A DNA stretch of 64,000 nucleotides from Rhodosporidiobolus odoratus. Lineage: Eukaryota > Basidiomycota > Microbotryomycetes > Sporidiobolales > Sporidiobolaceae. Under the pieces are notes generated by a model that saw nothing but the letters and a program-made list of their open reading frames with translations, ran no database searches and was not told the origin of the DNA. Each line of letters opens with the position of its first letter. Positions within the stretch are counted from its first letter, which is position 1. Position numbers and translations under genes: made by a program. Below, in pieces: positions 47,013 to 57,935 of this stretch. The DNA lies in contig JAOANU010000013.1 of the NCBI GenBank assembly GCA_034387635.1, positions 186,001 to 250,000 of the forward strand. The letters are read 5' to 3'.

Positions 47013-47026
47013 CGACCTTCTCAAGT
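47013..47026 (-). promoter_or_regulatory. Shared upstream element of BTB family, copy 3
   Basis: Minus-strand ACTTGAGAAGGTCG followed by CCTCGGCGCATGC and a CT-rich tract, about 80-90 bases before the ATG at 46934. Confidence 0.65.
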
Positions 47027-47100
47027 CGGGCTTTGAATCGGAATTCCTGCAATCAGTGTCTCTTTGCATATCCTTACAGCGGCCCTATACCTACATCCCG

Positions 47101-50100
47101 TTAAACGTCGTCGAAGAGAGACGGCCGGCCTGGTGGTAATGGCGGAACCTCCACCCTGACCTTTCCCTCAACCCTCTCCCCGCCCCAAACCACCTCAATA
47201 CACAACTCATCCACCATAGCCTCGCGCGCCGCTCTTCCCCCCGAGGAAGGAGGAACGTAAAGAATGCCGACCAAGAACGTGTTGACGTCCCGCAGCGACG
47301 CATCTTCAACGACCAGCCTAATCTCGCTCGCCGCGCCCATCTCACCATCCCCGTTCATCGCACGCCCCGCGACCTTCGCCGATGCGGACAATAGAGCGAT
47401 ACGACCGCCACCGAAAGACGTAGAGAGCCAAATTTCTGCTCGGGCTCGTGATGTAGGAAAAGAAGCTGTTGGGAGAGCGCCTTGGAGGTAGATGAGGTCG
47501 AGGCCTTCGAAGCGACCATCGAGGGAGCCGAGGAGTTGCGTATCGGGATTCTCGTCATGCTGTCCGGCGGCGCGGGAACGGAAGGTGAACGCGGGAGGTA
47601 AGCGAAGACGGAGACCGTTGTTGGCGGGAACAGCGGGGTCGGGCTCATCATGAGATAGCGAGAGACGACCGATAGGTCGAGGGATAGATAGGGAGAAAGC
47701 GTCGAAGGTCTCGGCGATAACGCTGCCGGGCTGAATACGAAGGTGGTCGGTCATTCTGCCCAGGAGGAAGATAGACCACAAGTCGCGAATGATGCTAGAA
47801 AGCTCGACACGTGCTTCGCCAGCAGGTAGAGCCCGGATGAGGTGATGTGAGTCGAATGTACCGGATTGCTGGCTTGAAAGAGGAGGGAGAACAACAAAGC
47901 CAGCTTGCTCTAGGTGCAGGCGGCGTGCACGGAAGGCGCTCGTGATAGCCCGAGCACCGACGCACTTGAGGCAGGCAGGCGAGTACTTGGCGGAGAAGGC
48001 TGACTCGAGGACGTCGCGGAAGATGATCCATCCTCGACGAAAGCGCATCGCGTCTGGTGCAAGGTGACTGCCGGCTTCGTCGAGCGTCCAGGAAATATCG
48101 GAGGCGAGGGCGGAAAGGCGAGAGCTGACATACTCGAGGTGCGAGTCGGGCGGGGAGCGAATCGAGGGAAAGTTGAAGTCGTGGACTACGGGCGGGAGCA
48201 AGTCAGCCAGCATGAAGAGACGCAGCTGAGCTGAAGGTAGAAATCGGCAGAAATGGTGCGGCCAGGATGGAGGCAGATTCGACAATACGTGGAAGGAACA
48301 GGACACGCACAAGTACCGCCGAACCGGAAAATGCAGAGATAGCGCAGGTAGTCCGCCAAATGCGAGGCGCTATGGAAGACAAACACGATCAACATATCGC
48401 TCTTCTGGACAAAGGCACTTTGCAGTATAGCCCTGCAATTGTCGTGGATGTGGACGAGAGCGTACAAGTGCGGCCCTTTCTCCCACTTGTCCCAATCCTT
48501 CAACCACCTTTCGCTGTCTTTTCCACCGAACCATCTATGCTGCATCATCTGCTCCTTACCTACTCGCACGATATGCACCGTATACCCCTGCTCCGCAAAG
48601 GCGTCGAAGAAGTCGAGCGGCAGCGTCGTGGAGAGAACGACCACCAGCGCTCTTGGCTCGTGTGCGAGGATCGTCTCGAGCGTTTGGTAATGCCGCTCGA
48701 GGAACGTTTCGGCCGGGTCTACCCAGAAGAGGAAGTGTAGAAGGTGCCATTTGTCTGTCGAGGAGAAGGCGGAGGATTGCTGGGAGAGAAGGCCGGGGAT
48801 GATCCAGGGGTCATCCTGACTACCCATGACGAAGGGCTCAGGCGATACTCTGACCGGCACATCGAGGGAGGCGGCGGACGAAGAAGATCGGGAGGATAGG
48901 GTGGCGCCCTTGATTTCGTCGCAGGTGTACGCCGAGTGCCTCGGCAGGTTTTCCCGCCTATGGCAGGAAGGGTAGCAGAGCCCGCAGTAGCGCTGAACGG
49001 TCCCTTCGCACTGCTTCCGGCCTTTCGCGACGTTGGCGTACATCTCGCGAGCTCCGACGCCGGGGGACCTGCGAGGGTCGCGGTGGAACCGCTTAGCGAT
49101 GAGGTCGTTCTCGCAGACGGGACCTTCCTGGATACGAGCGTCGTGAAGTGGTCTGATACCATAGGGATGGAGCCAGATTCCGAGATTCTGAGCTTCGTTC
49201 TTGGTAAAGAGGCGGGAAGCAGGAGAAGAGGCGACGAGATCGACAAGGTCTTTGGACAAGATGTGAAAGGCACCCGAGGTATACGGAGGGTAGGTTGGAA
49301 GGTCGTAGGAGTAGTCGTCTTTCATGGTCGGCATATCCCTGCACAAGAGCCGTTTGAGCGCGAAAGACATCCTCGAAAAAGGAGACCACGCACGAGAAAG
49401 CGAATCCTCGCCAATATCCCTCCCTCTTCCCCAAATGCACAAGCTCCTTCGCCACGACGTCCATCCTCAAGAAGACGTCGTCATCCGTTTTCACCACGTA
49501 GTCCACCTCCAGCCCACTTGCCCACTTCCACCCTTCCCAGACTTTCCTACTCTCGTGCTCGACCCTATCGTGCGCGGGTACCATCAGCACATCCCCGTAC
49601 TCTTCTGCCTCAGCTTCGATGCTGGATCCAGCTCGTATAGCGGTCTTGGGAGAAGGGGCGGTGCCGAGTAGAAATCGGTGGGTGACGGAGACGATGGCGG
49701 AGGCGGATGGAGGAAAGAGCTTGACAGCGGAAGAGCGGAAAGTACGTCGGTTCGATGCGGAGAGGTCGGACCAGGATGAAGAGACGAGCACCAGAATACG
49801 GATGTCGGCGGAAGCGTGCAGATCTGGTAGTCGGGTGGAAGGTACATTCGTCGGTGAAAAGACGGAAGCGTCGACGGCAGAGGTGCCAAGGGAGACCCCG
49901 CCTCCGCCATGGTACCGCGCTGAGTACTGCTGGCAAAGCAATGCCGCGGACGTACTCCAACCGAGCAGGGCGAAGGGAAGGACTGTTCCCCATAACACCC
50001 TTTTCCAGCTCACAACTCGCTCGCCCTTTCGGTACTTGTCGGTCCGTACACCTGGTCCGAGCACAGCGGTCACGACGGTGGAGTAGATCTGCCAGCGCTG

Positions 50101-51375
50101 CTGGCCTCGTCGGTCTTTGCGCTCGACGATGTTGGATGTGACCCAGGTTTGAATGACGTTCTGCACATGATCCACGTCAGCTATTGACCTGCAGAGCAGA
50201 GTGGCGAAAGGAGGAAGAATTGGGCGTACGGAGATCGCGGCAGTTGTTGCGCAGACGCACCACGCCGCGACAGGCTGGTCGAACGAAAGTACGCGGTGGG
50301 TTGTCAGAGTAAGGGGCCAGCAAATAGCCTGCAAGCTAATCACCCTGATGATCGTCGGTCCCATCGAGTAGTATACTAACCACCTCCTCAACAGGCCCCT
50401 CGACAGCTGAAACGTGAAATAGGCGGTCGCGAGCGCCCACATGCCCGAGATGAACCAGTCTAGTCGGGTGCTTCGAGCGGAGGCGATTCCGACGGAGGTA
50501 CCGTGTTCTGCCCACGTTGAGGAAGAGAAGACAAGGTGATGCGGGGAGTAGAAGCGGTGGCCGGAGTAGAAGAAGCCTATTAGGCCGGGGATGACGGAGA
50601 GAAGCTGGAGGAACACGAGAAGGAAAGTCGATAAACGAGAACGCTTTTGAGCAGGCGAGGGTGACGCAGTCGACGACGGAGATGCCGATGAAGGCTGCGA
50701 GAAAATATCAACGCTCAGTGGACGAAGGCGGGAAAAATGGGGCTGAACATACCGGTCCTGCTCCGGCCGCTGCGCCATGTCCACCCGCAGCAGAGCGCGG
50801 TCGCATCGATCTTTGGTCGCCGGTGCTGCGTCTCGACAATCCTCCTGAATTTTCTCGGCGCCGTCCAGTCGAGGCCGTCACTCTTGGCGGCATCTCAAGC
50901 GCCTCGTCATCGCCTGACCCATACTCTTCCGGGGGCAAGACCGCCGGCGAGTAGCCTGCTGAAAGGGGCAGGTCGCTCTCCAGGAGTGGTTGCGGCACTG
51001 GCTGACCGGTGAAAAGAGCATTAGCTGAAGAGGTTCGACTTCGGGCAGGTCGGGTCAGAGCTGGTTGCTCATAGGACCGCGGGCGGTGCTCAGCGAGAGT
51101 CGGAGGGAGAGACCATGGAGCGGGCTGTGGGCCGGTGGGGTACGATGAGTGGGGGGTGAATACGAGATTTGCAAGGTGCGGTACGCTTCGTGAGCGGAAA
51201 GGAGGTGATAGGGGAGCGGTATACGGTGGAGGTGAGCCGGAGGGTATCGAGGGAAGGCTTGGTGGCCGTGGAGGGTTATCGGTAGACCATGCAGGGGGGA
51301 TCGAGGTGAGTGGGGCTATTTGAGGGTGTCCTCGAGAAGAAGAGGCCGGGGTGCTATCTACACTGGAGCGCCGGC
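47101..51375 (-). CDS. Two-domain glycosyltransferase: GT31 galactosyltransferase-like part plus GT32-like part
   Basis: A Golgi-type enzyme by its layout. The N-terminal stretch (51375 to about 50750) is Pro/Ser-rich and cytosolic. Membrane segments follow (LSTFLLVFLQLLSVIPGLIGFF, later VLPFALLGWSTSAALL). The GT31 part has DIRILVLVSSSW, VVKTDDDVFLRMD (the DxD site), then YSYDLPTYPPYTSGAFHILS, the (Y)PxYxSGxxHxLS motif of the family, and HEDV-like IQEGPVCENDLIAKR. The second part has WHLLHFLFWVDPAETF and, after an intron, HLADYLRYLCIFRFGG, which resembles the GT32/alpha-1,4-transferase HxaDxlRyxxLyxyGG block. Here the usual YxDxD is replaced by VHDFNF. The C-terminal 350 residues end PPGRPSLFDDV, stop 47101-47103. 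The true start is not found: the frame is open to an acceptor at 51376 and needs an upstream exon. One gene rather than two is inferred from phase-consistent junctions. Confidence 0.7.
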
Positions 51376-52069
51376 CTGAAATACGCGGCGCCAGCGTGAC
51401 GGATCAGAGGTGAGTAAGGGTATGTGTGTGGTTCTGCGGATCAATGTGCGTTAGTCGGCTCCCTCGCGGTATCGCTTCTTCGAGCTGTCATAACGTTTAC
51501 TGCAAGCACCGCAGTCCAGCTGCGGGACGCGTCGGTATCGATTGGAAGGCCTAATAACGGGTCCTCAGAAGGATGGCGCACCTTTCTCGGCTGTCTGAAG
51601 CCTTCGACGTCTGCCTCGGCGAGTGATCGAGGTCGGGAGAGTTCAAAGTTGGTAAAGGCGAGTATCGGAAGCGGCGGGGTTGCGGAGCGTGACAGGCGTA
51701 GCTGAGCAACTTCAAAGTGTATGGCGAGGCACGAATGGACCGACAGGCGAAGACGAAGCGAAAGAGGGAGGATGAGAAGCAGAAGCGGAAAAAAGACTCA
51801 AGAATGAAAATAGTTTACAATGGTCCTTAGCCTTGGGACGGTCTGAATCAGGTTCTCGTAGCCAAGTGATCGGCCTGAGGTGACCCCAGAATGTGCGCTT
51901 CTTCCATACTTTTCTTCTACTTTTCCCCTGGGTCTGGTCCCCTCCTGTCCCTCTGCCTGTTTTCCCGCACGCCTCCCACGTTGTACAGCGCCCTAGACCA
52001 CCACCTCAAGTGCGCGCCGCATTAGATGCCGCCTCACTGCTTTTCAAACTGAATTCTGAGCTCCATAGC
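51376..52069. other. Region upstream of the glycosyltransferase gene
   Basis: Should contain the missing first exon and promoter of the glycosyltransferase. A minus-strand open frame (about 51424-51705) has no in-frame ATG at its start and does not splice in phase to the next exon. Nothing else is supported. Confidence 0.4.
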
Positions 52070-52426
52070 CTACTCCTCCGTCGAGACGGCCACTTGCGTC
52101 GACCCCGCAGCGATCTGCGGAGCGAAAAAAGCAGTCGGATTGTCGTAGGAAAGGTAGAGCTCGTCGTCCTGTACATACACAAAGGAAGAAACGAAGTAGG
52201 TCAGTCGCGGCGCTATTGGTAAAGAAAGCAAGCCGAAGGAAGGCAAGCGTACCAAAGAGAACGTGCTTGGAGAACCCCTCGAATCCGCACAAGAAAGTTC
52301 CGAAGCATCGCTGATGGCACAAGGTCCCTTGGAGGAAGTCATGGTAAACTCGACGCCGCTTGCGATTTCGCTGACGGCAGGTTCGACGGGCAGTCGCTGA
52401 GCTGCTGCTGACAAGCTCTTGCGGAA
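52070..52426 (-). CDS. Orphan segment resembling the C-terminal domain of fungal RNase T2 (Rny1-type)
   Basis: Two spliced pieces: FRKSLSAAAQRLPVEPAV... with GVEFTMTSSKGPCAISDASE and CADSRGSPSTFSL, then (acceptor TACAG near 52171) DDELYLSYDNPTAFFAPQIA ending QVAVSTEE, TAG at 52070. The pattern of FxxTSSKGxC, a second Cys, a strand and a SGTTQ-like GSTQVAVST end resembles the beta-rich C-terminal extension of fungal RNase T2. The T2 catalytic motifs (FWxHGLWP, HEWxKHG) are absent upstream. No convincing start codon was found. It may be a relic, a small secreted-protein exon set, or chance similarity. Confidence 0.35.
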   Translation of the reverse strand, partial: FRKSLSAAAQRLPVEPAVSEIASGVEFTMTSSKGPCAISDASELSCADSRGSPSTFSLVRLPSFGLLSLPIAPRLTYFVSSFVYVQDDELYLSYDNPTAFFAPQIAAGSTQVAVSTEE

Positions 52427-52537
52427 CTAGATGAAAGCTACGCTGGTACAGGGAGAACACATGCGATAACTCGATGCGAGAGAAAGAAACAGAGGGGAGA
52501 CGCTGGAGGCGCCACGAGGGGCGCAAGCGCCTTCTGC

Positions 52538-53199
52538 TCATTTCTTCTTCTTTTTCTCGAGGGCGGCAGCGAGAGCCTTGACTTTCTCGAGCTCTTCTTC
52601 GGTCGGAGGGTCGCGAATCTAACCAAGAGACTGCTGTGAGCGTGCGGTCCCAGCTGACACGAGGGGAAAGGACAGGAGAAGGAAGAGAAAGCGAGACTTG
52701 CAGGCTCAGTTCCCGGATGACCAAGCAAGTCAGAAGCCCTGTATCGCAGAAGTCGGTGAGTCGTTCTCCTAATTACCAGCTCAACCGACTCGGCCTGCTA
52801 GAAAGGCGTGTCGTCGGAGTTAAATAAGGAGGGAAGAAAGGAAGGAAAGAAGCCTGACCGGTCTTGCTCCCTCGGGTCACTCAACCCAAGATTGTTGACC
52901 ATCCCGCTCTTCTTGAAGAACTCAACGCTAGGGTCCCTGCAATTCGGTAAGAACACGATCAGCTCAACGGGCCGAAACAGATCTTCAACGCTGAATCGAT
53001 GCAAACCGGGGACACCGACGTACTGCTGCACCCTACTTGGCGTTCCCGCCCTACTTCCTCCCTTTGGCGTGCCACTCTTTGACCCTGACTTGCTACCGCC
53101 CCATACAGCGCGAATTGGCTGAGGTGCGACGAGGTGGGGGGAAGAGGGTCGGGAATTCTCCTTGGTCGAGGCCAGGTCGGAACGGTTATCGGGAGTCAT
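52538..53199 (-). CDS. Small protein paralogous to its neighbour, function unknown (longer copy)
   Basis: Start MTPDNRSDLASTKENSRPSS at 53199. Exon 1 is Ser/Gly-rich with repeated GSKSG / GSRAGTPS and ends DPSVEFFKKSGMVNNLGLSD and PREQDR. Exon 2 reads ASDLLGHPGTEP (acceptor ATACAG near 52741). Exon 3 reads IRDPPTEEELEKVKALAAAL and a lysine tail, TGA at 52538-52540. The EQDRASDL(L/V)G block, the intron right after Arg, the GTE end of exon 2 and the short helical last exon all match the neighbour at 53561-54156. The intron before the last exon uses a GC donor. About 155 residues; likely soluble. No known function. Confidence 0.7.
52619..52701 (-). other. GC-AG intron before the last exon of the small paralogue
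   Basis: Begins GCAAGT and ends TTAG. It gives a last exon homologous to the neighbour's, with a proper stop; a GT donor 3 bases inside would give a basic, unrelated frame. Confidence 0.75.
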
Positions 53200-53560
53200 G
53201 ATGAAGCAGGCGCGTGAAAAAGAGTGTTATTTGTTGTCTGTGAGAGGAAGGCAGAGGGAGGGGAGAAAGAAGGAGGTCGTCTCGTTTCCCCCACTTCTCC
53301 CGAAAGCATTCACGCGGGTCTGGTGAGCAACTCGATGTGCTCAGTCTGTCTCTCCTCTGCTTGTGCAGCTTCCGGGAATTTAACAGGCAAAGGATGTCGC
53401 ACGAGGTGCAAGCGAGTCGGAACGTCGCGAAAAGAAAAAAGGAAAAAGCCGGAAACGACGCTCTCTCCCTGATCAGCAGAGTAAGGATGTATTGCTGTTG
53501 CTATTGCGTCTGCGTCGTATTGGCTAATGCTATGTACTATTTTGCGTCACTCCGTCTTGT
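53200..53560. other. Short intergenic region
   Basis: Lies between the two small paralogues, both on the minus strand. No gene is supported. Confidence 0.6.
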
Positions 53561-54156
53561 TTACTTGTTGAGACGGTCTGCAAGCTCCTGAACGCGCTTT
53601 TTCTCTGCGTCGGTTTGGGGTGCGTCGTCGATAGCCTGTGGATTGACAGCTTGTCAGCGACGAGCTTCCTATAGTTCAGTAAGAGGTCGGCGATGCTGCC
53701 AGAAACTGGCTTGACAGCCAGGCAATGGGGAGGGTGAAGAAAGAAAAAGGAGGAAAGGGGAAAATGCACCTCAGTGTTCCTTGTGCCAACGAGGTCCGAT
53801 GCTGCAACGCGAGCGGCGGGTGTCAGCTGACGTCAGAAGGGCTTCCAAGGCCGGCTGTTGACCCAAAAAGAGAGACTTACCGCGGTCCTGCTCCTCCTTG
53901 CTGATACCCTCGACGTTCAGAGGGGGGTTCTTGACAAAGTCCTCGGCAGCGTTGCTGTACATAGACTTTGGTCAATCTGGCTACCTCGTGAGACGGCGGT
54001 CAGTAAGATAATGCTCACTATACAACACCTGGGCGACCACCGTGGATCTCGGAAGCAGCCGCCTTGTCATCTATGGCAGGGCGTCCAGGTCAGCTAGGCT
54101 GCGCGCACTCGGGCAAGAGCGACACGCGTACCGTACTGGGGGTTCTGGGGCGACAT
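53561..54156 (-). CDS. Small protein, function unknown (shorter copy of the tandem pair)
   Basis: Start MSPQNPQY at 54156, then exons DKAAASEIHGGRPGVVYS, NAAEDFVKNPPLNVEGISKE, EQDR|ASDLVGTRNTE and AIDDAPQTDAEKKRVQELAD with RLNK and TAA at 53561-53563. About 85 residues across five or six tiny exons. Acidic, no membrane segment, one predicted helix at the C-terminus. Shares the EQDRASDL block and exon structure with the gene at 52538-53199. I do not recognise the family. The spliced sequence is clean and every exon is in phase, which supports a real gene despite its size. Confidence 0.75.
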
Positions 54157-54885
54157 GATCACGTGTAAAGTGCGGTTGAGGTGGGGATCGAGTATGCGAG
54201 TCTACGTATTGCAAGGAGTGTGAGCATCCAATGCGGCGGCTCAGGCGATCAGACTGGCTCACGGATGTGCTGAGTGCGCGTGCGTAAGTAGCGAAGTGAA
54301 GAGAAGCCAGACAGACGTTCTCGTCTAGCGGCGTCGGCCCCACCCGACGCCGTGCGTCATTCTCGACCGTGATCCAGAAATCTCAAGGTCGAATCGGTCC
54401 TGGCGTAAGGGGGATAGGAAAACTGTTTGTAATGATGCCTAGTCTAAGAAAAGGTAAGCCTTTGCAGTAGCCAGCTGGTCGCAGGGCGAATTGGAAGGAA
54501 GCGCGAAGATGGCGAGTTGCGAAGGTCAAGTTGTTCAACACTGTTTGCTGGCTCTGCAAGGCATTTTGACAGCCAGAACGTGCCGTATGACATTGTATCA
54601 GATTCTAGAACCCAAGGGTGCGCCTGAGAGCGATCAAACAGTAGGCACTCAGCGAGGAAAAGTAAGGAAACGGTGTTTCCCTCAGTTTCCCAACCGTACT
54701 GGTAGGCTGTGTTTGCGTGCTAAAACTCACCTCGTCAGCTCCGCAGTCGCCTCAATGGGCTATCCGGCCTCTCTCACCCACAACCGCACCCTCTTCTCGC
54801 CTCAAAAAGCATCCCCCTCTCGTGGTGATGTAGCTCAGCCTCGTCGGCCTACCCGCTTACTTGTCTGATACACTCCCTCAATCGT
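54157..54885. other. Intergenic region
   Basis: An open frame at about 54491-54868 on the plus strand has no codon pattern or family likeness. No gene is supported. Confidence 0.5.
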
Positions 54886-56730
54886 CTACGACTGCCCCAA
54901 CTTCTGGAACCCTTCCTCCCCAATAACATCCGCCAAATTAGTCGACCCACTGCCTCGTTTCGCCGGTTTCGGCTGAGAAGGGTCGGGTTTCCAGCCGATC
55001 TAGAGGGAGCACAAAGAAGTCAGCAAGTGCAAGGAATCACATGCATAGGATGGGCAGAGTGAAGAGGAAAGGGGAAAGGGGGGAGGCGTACCATGTGCAT
55101 GATTTGAAAAGTGGCGGGGATGGAACCGTCTTCCAAGCCGTGCAGCTCTACAAAGATACAGTGCGTCAGTGATAGCGTAGCGCGCCAAGAACGCTACATG
55201 TAGCCAGCTATCAGGCATCGTGATGCCTATTCGCCCACCAGCCAAAAAACAAAATAGCACGACAAGCGCGACGCACCTTTGTAAATCTCGCCCGCTGCCG
55301 CCAAAGTCTCCCAATCCAACCCCTTACGTCTGTTGACAACCGCATTGCCTTCTCCCATCCACTTGAGATCTTCGACTAGCTCGAAGATGGAGGGGTAGGC
55401 AATGGTCATTTCGTCCACATCGACGGTCGAGAGGGCGAAACCGGCTCGATTCAATAGGGAGGTCAGGGATTGAGAGTCTAGCGTAAAGTAAGCCGAGAGA
55501 GACAGCGAGTGAGAGTGAGATAGGGGAAAACGTGCGTCAGTTTGTGCACGAGGCGAGTGAGTGAGTCTGCCGGGCGGAAGCTTGGACAGCGAAGGGAGTT
55601 CGAGTGAAGAAGGGGAGCGCACCAGTCATAGGAGAAATTCTCGGGGAGATCCCACCCTCTCGTTCCAGCTCAGCTAGCTGCAGCGCTGTCCTGTACGGTT
55701 CGTCGATTACATGCTGGATCAGCCATATCTCCCTCGGGCGAAGTGGAAGACAGGGCTGAATGCGAATGAACCGCCCGAGACGCACCGTAGTTCAAACAGA
55801 GTGTCACCGCCAAACATACTTCCAATAAATACGCCATCTGGCTGAAGTACCCGCTTGATTTGAGCCAGAGCGCCTGTTCGTGCCGAAAAAGAAGAAGATA
55901 CCATCAGCCGCTGGACCACGAGGCGCATGACCCGTGGAGACGGCGGAGTGGACGGACCAGGTAGGTCGTTGATCCAATGCATACTGAGACAGCTCATGAT
56001 GCAGTCGTGCGACTTTTCCGGGAAGTGCGAGGCGAGTTGTTCTTCATCGAGGTGTACTCGTTCAAGATCGACTTTGTGTTTCGATAGTGCATGTCATCCG
56101 GACAGACGAGAGGGAAAGAACAGAAGTAAGCATTTTCAGACGGAACGCAGAGGAAGGAAAGTAAATGCACCGTCGACCTCAACATCCTCGTCCCGATACA
56201 GCATCTTGCCTGAGCAAGCCGAATGCGATCAGCATCAGAGTATCTCTCCTGAGCGTAGACAAGTGAGTGCAAGAGCAGTAAGGAACGCACGACTCGAGTC
56301 GACCATGATAACCTTCTTCGTAATTTCCTCGTCGAGGTGCTTCGCCAGGTAGCCCGGTCCGCTTCCATAGTCCAAGATCAGCGGGTACCGTCGCTTGATA
56401 TCCTGCTCAGTGATTTCGCAATCAGCTCCGTCCTTTATTCGGCGAATCCCACCCAGGTCCATCGGGAGAAGAAGAGAAAAGTGGGGGTCGAAGGCGTACC
56501 AGCAAGCGATCTACCATAATCTCGGCCGTCTCACTCTTGACCATATCGGTGACCCTACTTCTCTGCACATCTGAGGCAGCCCTGTCGCGTTGAGCGAGTT
56601 TGAGGTGGCGATCAAAGATGGTGAAAGGTGAGGCGGAGGAAGGGGCGAAGGAAGGCACGGCGTAGGATCGCTTGAGTGGGAGGGCCTTGTAGGCAGTCTT
56701 GAAAGAGGTAACGGGTGCTCGAGTGATCAT
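54886..56730 (-). CDS. NDUFAF5: NDUFAF5-like mitochondrial SAM-dependent protein (complex I assembly factor)
   Basis: In animals this family modifies an arginine of complex I subunit NDUFS7 during assembly. Start [20 protein letters not shown] at 56730 is basic and Ser-rich, as expected for a mitochondrial presequence. [15 protein letters not shown] is the characteristic N-terminal block. The SAM site is [17 protein letters not shown]. Later exons read [107 protein letters not shown] and the end [14 protein letters not shown] 54886-54888. Domain order and the WMGEGNA motif fit the family well. About eight introns. It is divergent from BTB copy 4. Confidence 0.88.
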
Positions 56731-56958
56731 ATTTGGGTGAACGAGCAGAGTTATCGGAGGAGAGAGATCGGCAAAAGCAGCGGTTCCCTTCCTGCCCTCG
56801 GCATTCGCTGTACAGAAAGGCTCAAACAGACCACGAACCAGCAACAAGAACGACTGCGTGTCCTGCCCACGCTCTTCGGTCCTCTTGCGCGCTGTTGTCG
56901 CTTTGTTCTGTTCTCATCTCTTCCTCACCCGGGCCATAGATCACTCTCTTGCTCTGCT

Positions 56959-57874
56959 ATGGCCGACACGGTGACGATATCCACCTCGGACAACCCTCCA
57001 GTCTCTTTACAAGTATCTCGAGCCCACCTCATCGCCGGAAGCAAGGTCTTCGCCGACATGCTCTCCCTCCCGACTACCTCGGACGACCCTCACAACTCGC
57101 CACGAGTGCAAGAACAAGCCGAACACTTCAAAGCTTTCCTAGCCGTCGTTTCGGGCCAGGGTCGAAAGAAAGGAGGAGTGCTCGACAGTCTTGACGAGTA
57201 TGGGTGGGAAAAGCTGGCCATGATGGGCGACAAGTACGACAGTGCCGTGGTGCTTACACAGGTGCAAGCCAGGGCGTGGTGAGCAAGTCGCTCGCTTGCA
57301 CACCTTCCTTCGGGTCGCTTATTCTCGGTTCCCACCGCAGGGAACTCGAAGCCGAAAAACTCCTGCCGCTTCACACCTTCACGCTGGCGACGTATCAGGA
57401 CTGCGAGCCTCTGCTCAAGCGTGCGGCAAGGCGTGCTCTGGCCGTGTCCGATCGTCGCGAGCAACGTTTCGGCGCGGCTGCAATGTGGCAGGACCGTTTG
57501 GCAAGTTTATACTTTGCTCCCGCTTCACCCTTGGGAATGGATTCTCACGAAGAACGCTCATTCCGCAGCATAGCTGGGAAGCTTCCCGGGCCAAGATCGC
57601 TTACGATGCCTTCAAGTCCATTGCCGACAGCGCAAACCACCTGTCGACGCGTGTCGCCCCGTTTCTCGCCGGCATCCTGGCCGACACGCGGTTGGACGAG
57701 GACGAGCCGGATTGGCTCGGACAATGGCAAACATTCTGCAGCCGGCTCGAGGCCAAACACCGACCACGCAAGAATGTTGAGGATGAAGTCGCAGCGATTA
57801 TCGTAGCTGCCGAATATATCTGGTTTGAAGCGCCCGAGTTTCCGACCAAGTACGTTCCTGCGAATAAAGTTTGA
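56959..57874 (+). CDS. BTB/POZ-type domain protein, copy 4 (intact)
   Basis: Start MADTVTISTSDNPPVSLQVS at 56959. The BTB-like part reads RAHLIAGSKVFADMLSLPTT, EHFKAFLAVVSGQGRKKG and GWEKLAMMGDKYDSAVVLTQ. Exon 2 (ELEAEKLLPLHTFTLATYQD to MWQDRL) and exon 3 (SWEASRAKIAYDAFKSIAD to the end KYVPANKV, TGA 57872-57874) use the same intron positions as the other copies. Exon 3 is longer than elsewhere and has an acidic stretch DTRLDEDEPDWLGQW. This is the longest and cleanest member, about 255 residues, and a candidate for the ancestral form. It lacks the ACTTGAGAAGGTC upstream element and has no co-oriented carbohydrate-enzyme gene upstream; its upstream neighbour is divergent. Confidence 0.8.
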
Positions 57875-57935
57875 GGCAATGTAACTGACATTGCTCATCT
57901 CTGCAGACGATAGACCTCTGAATTCGCATGTCTAG

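Noticed and set aside
51424..51705. Minus-strand open frame upstream of the glycosyltransferase as its first exon
   Set aside because: No ATG at its start, and its only good donor gives the wrong phase for the exon beginning at 51375.
54491..54868. Plus-strand open frame of 125 codons between the small gene and the NDUFAF5-like gene
   Set aside because: Composition and codon pattern look random; no splice or homology support.
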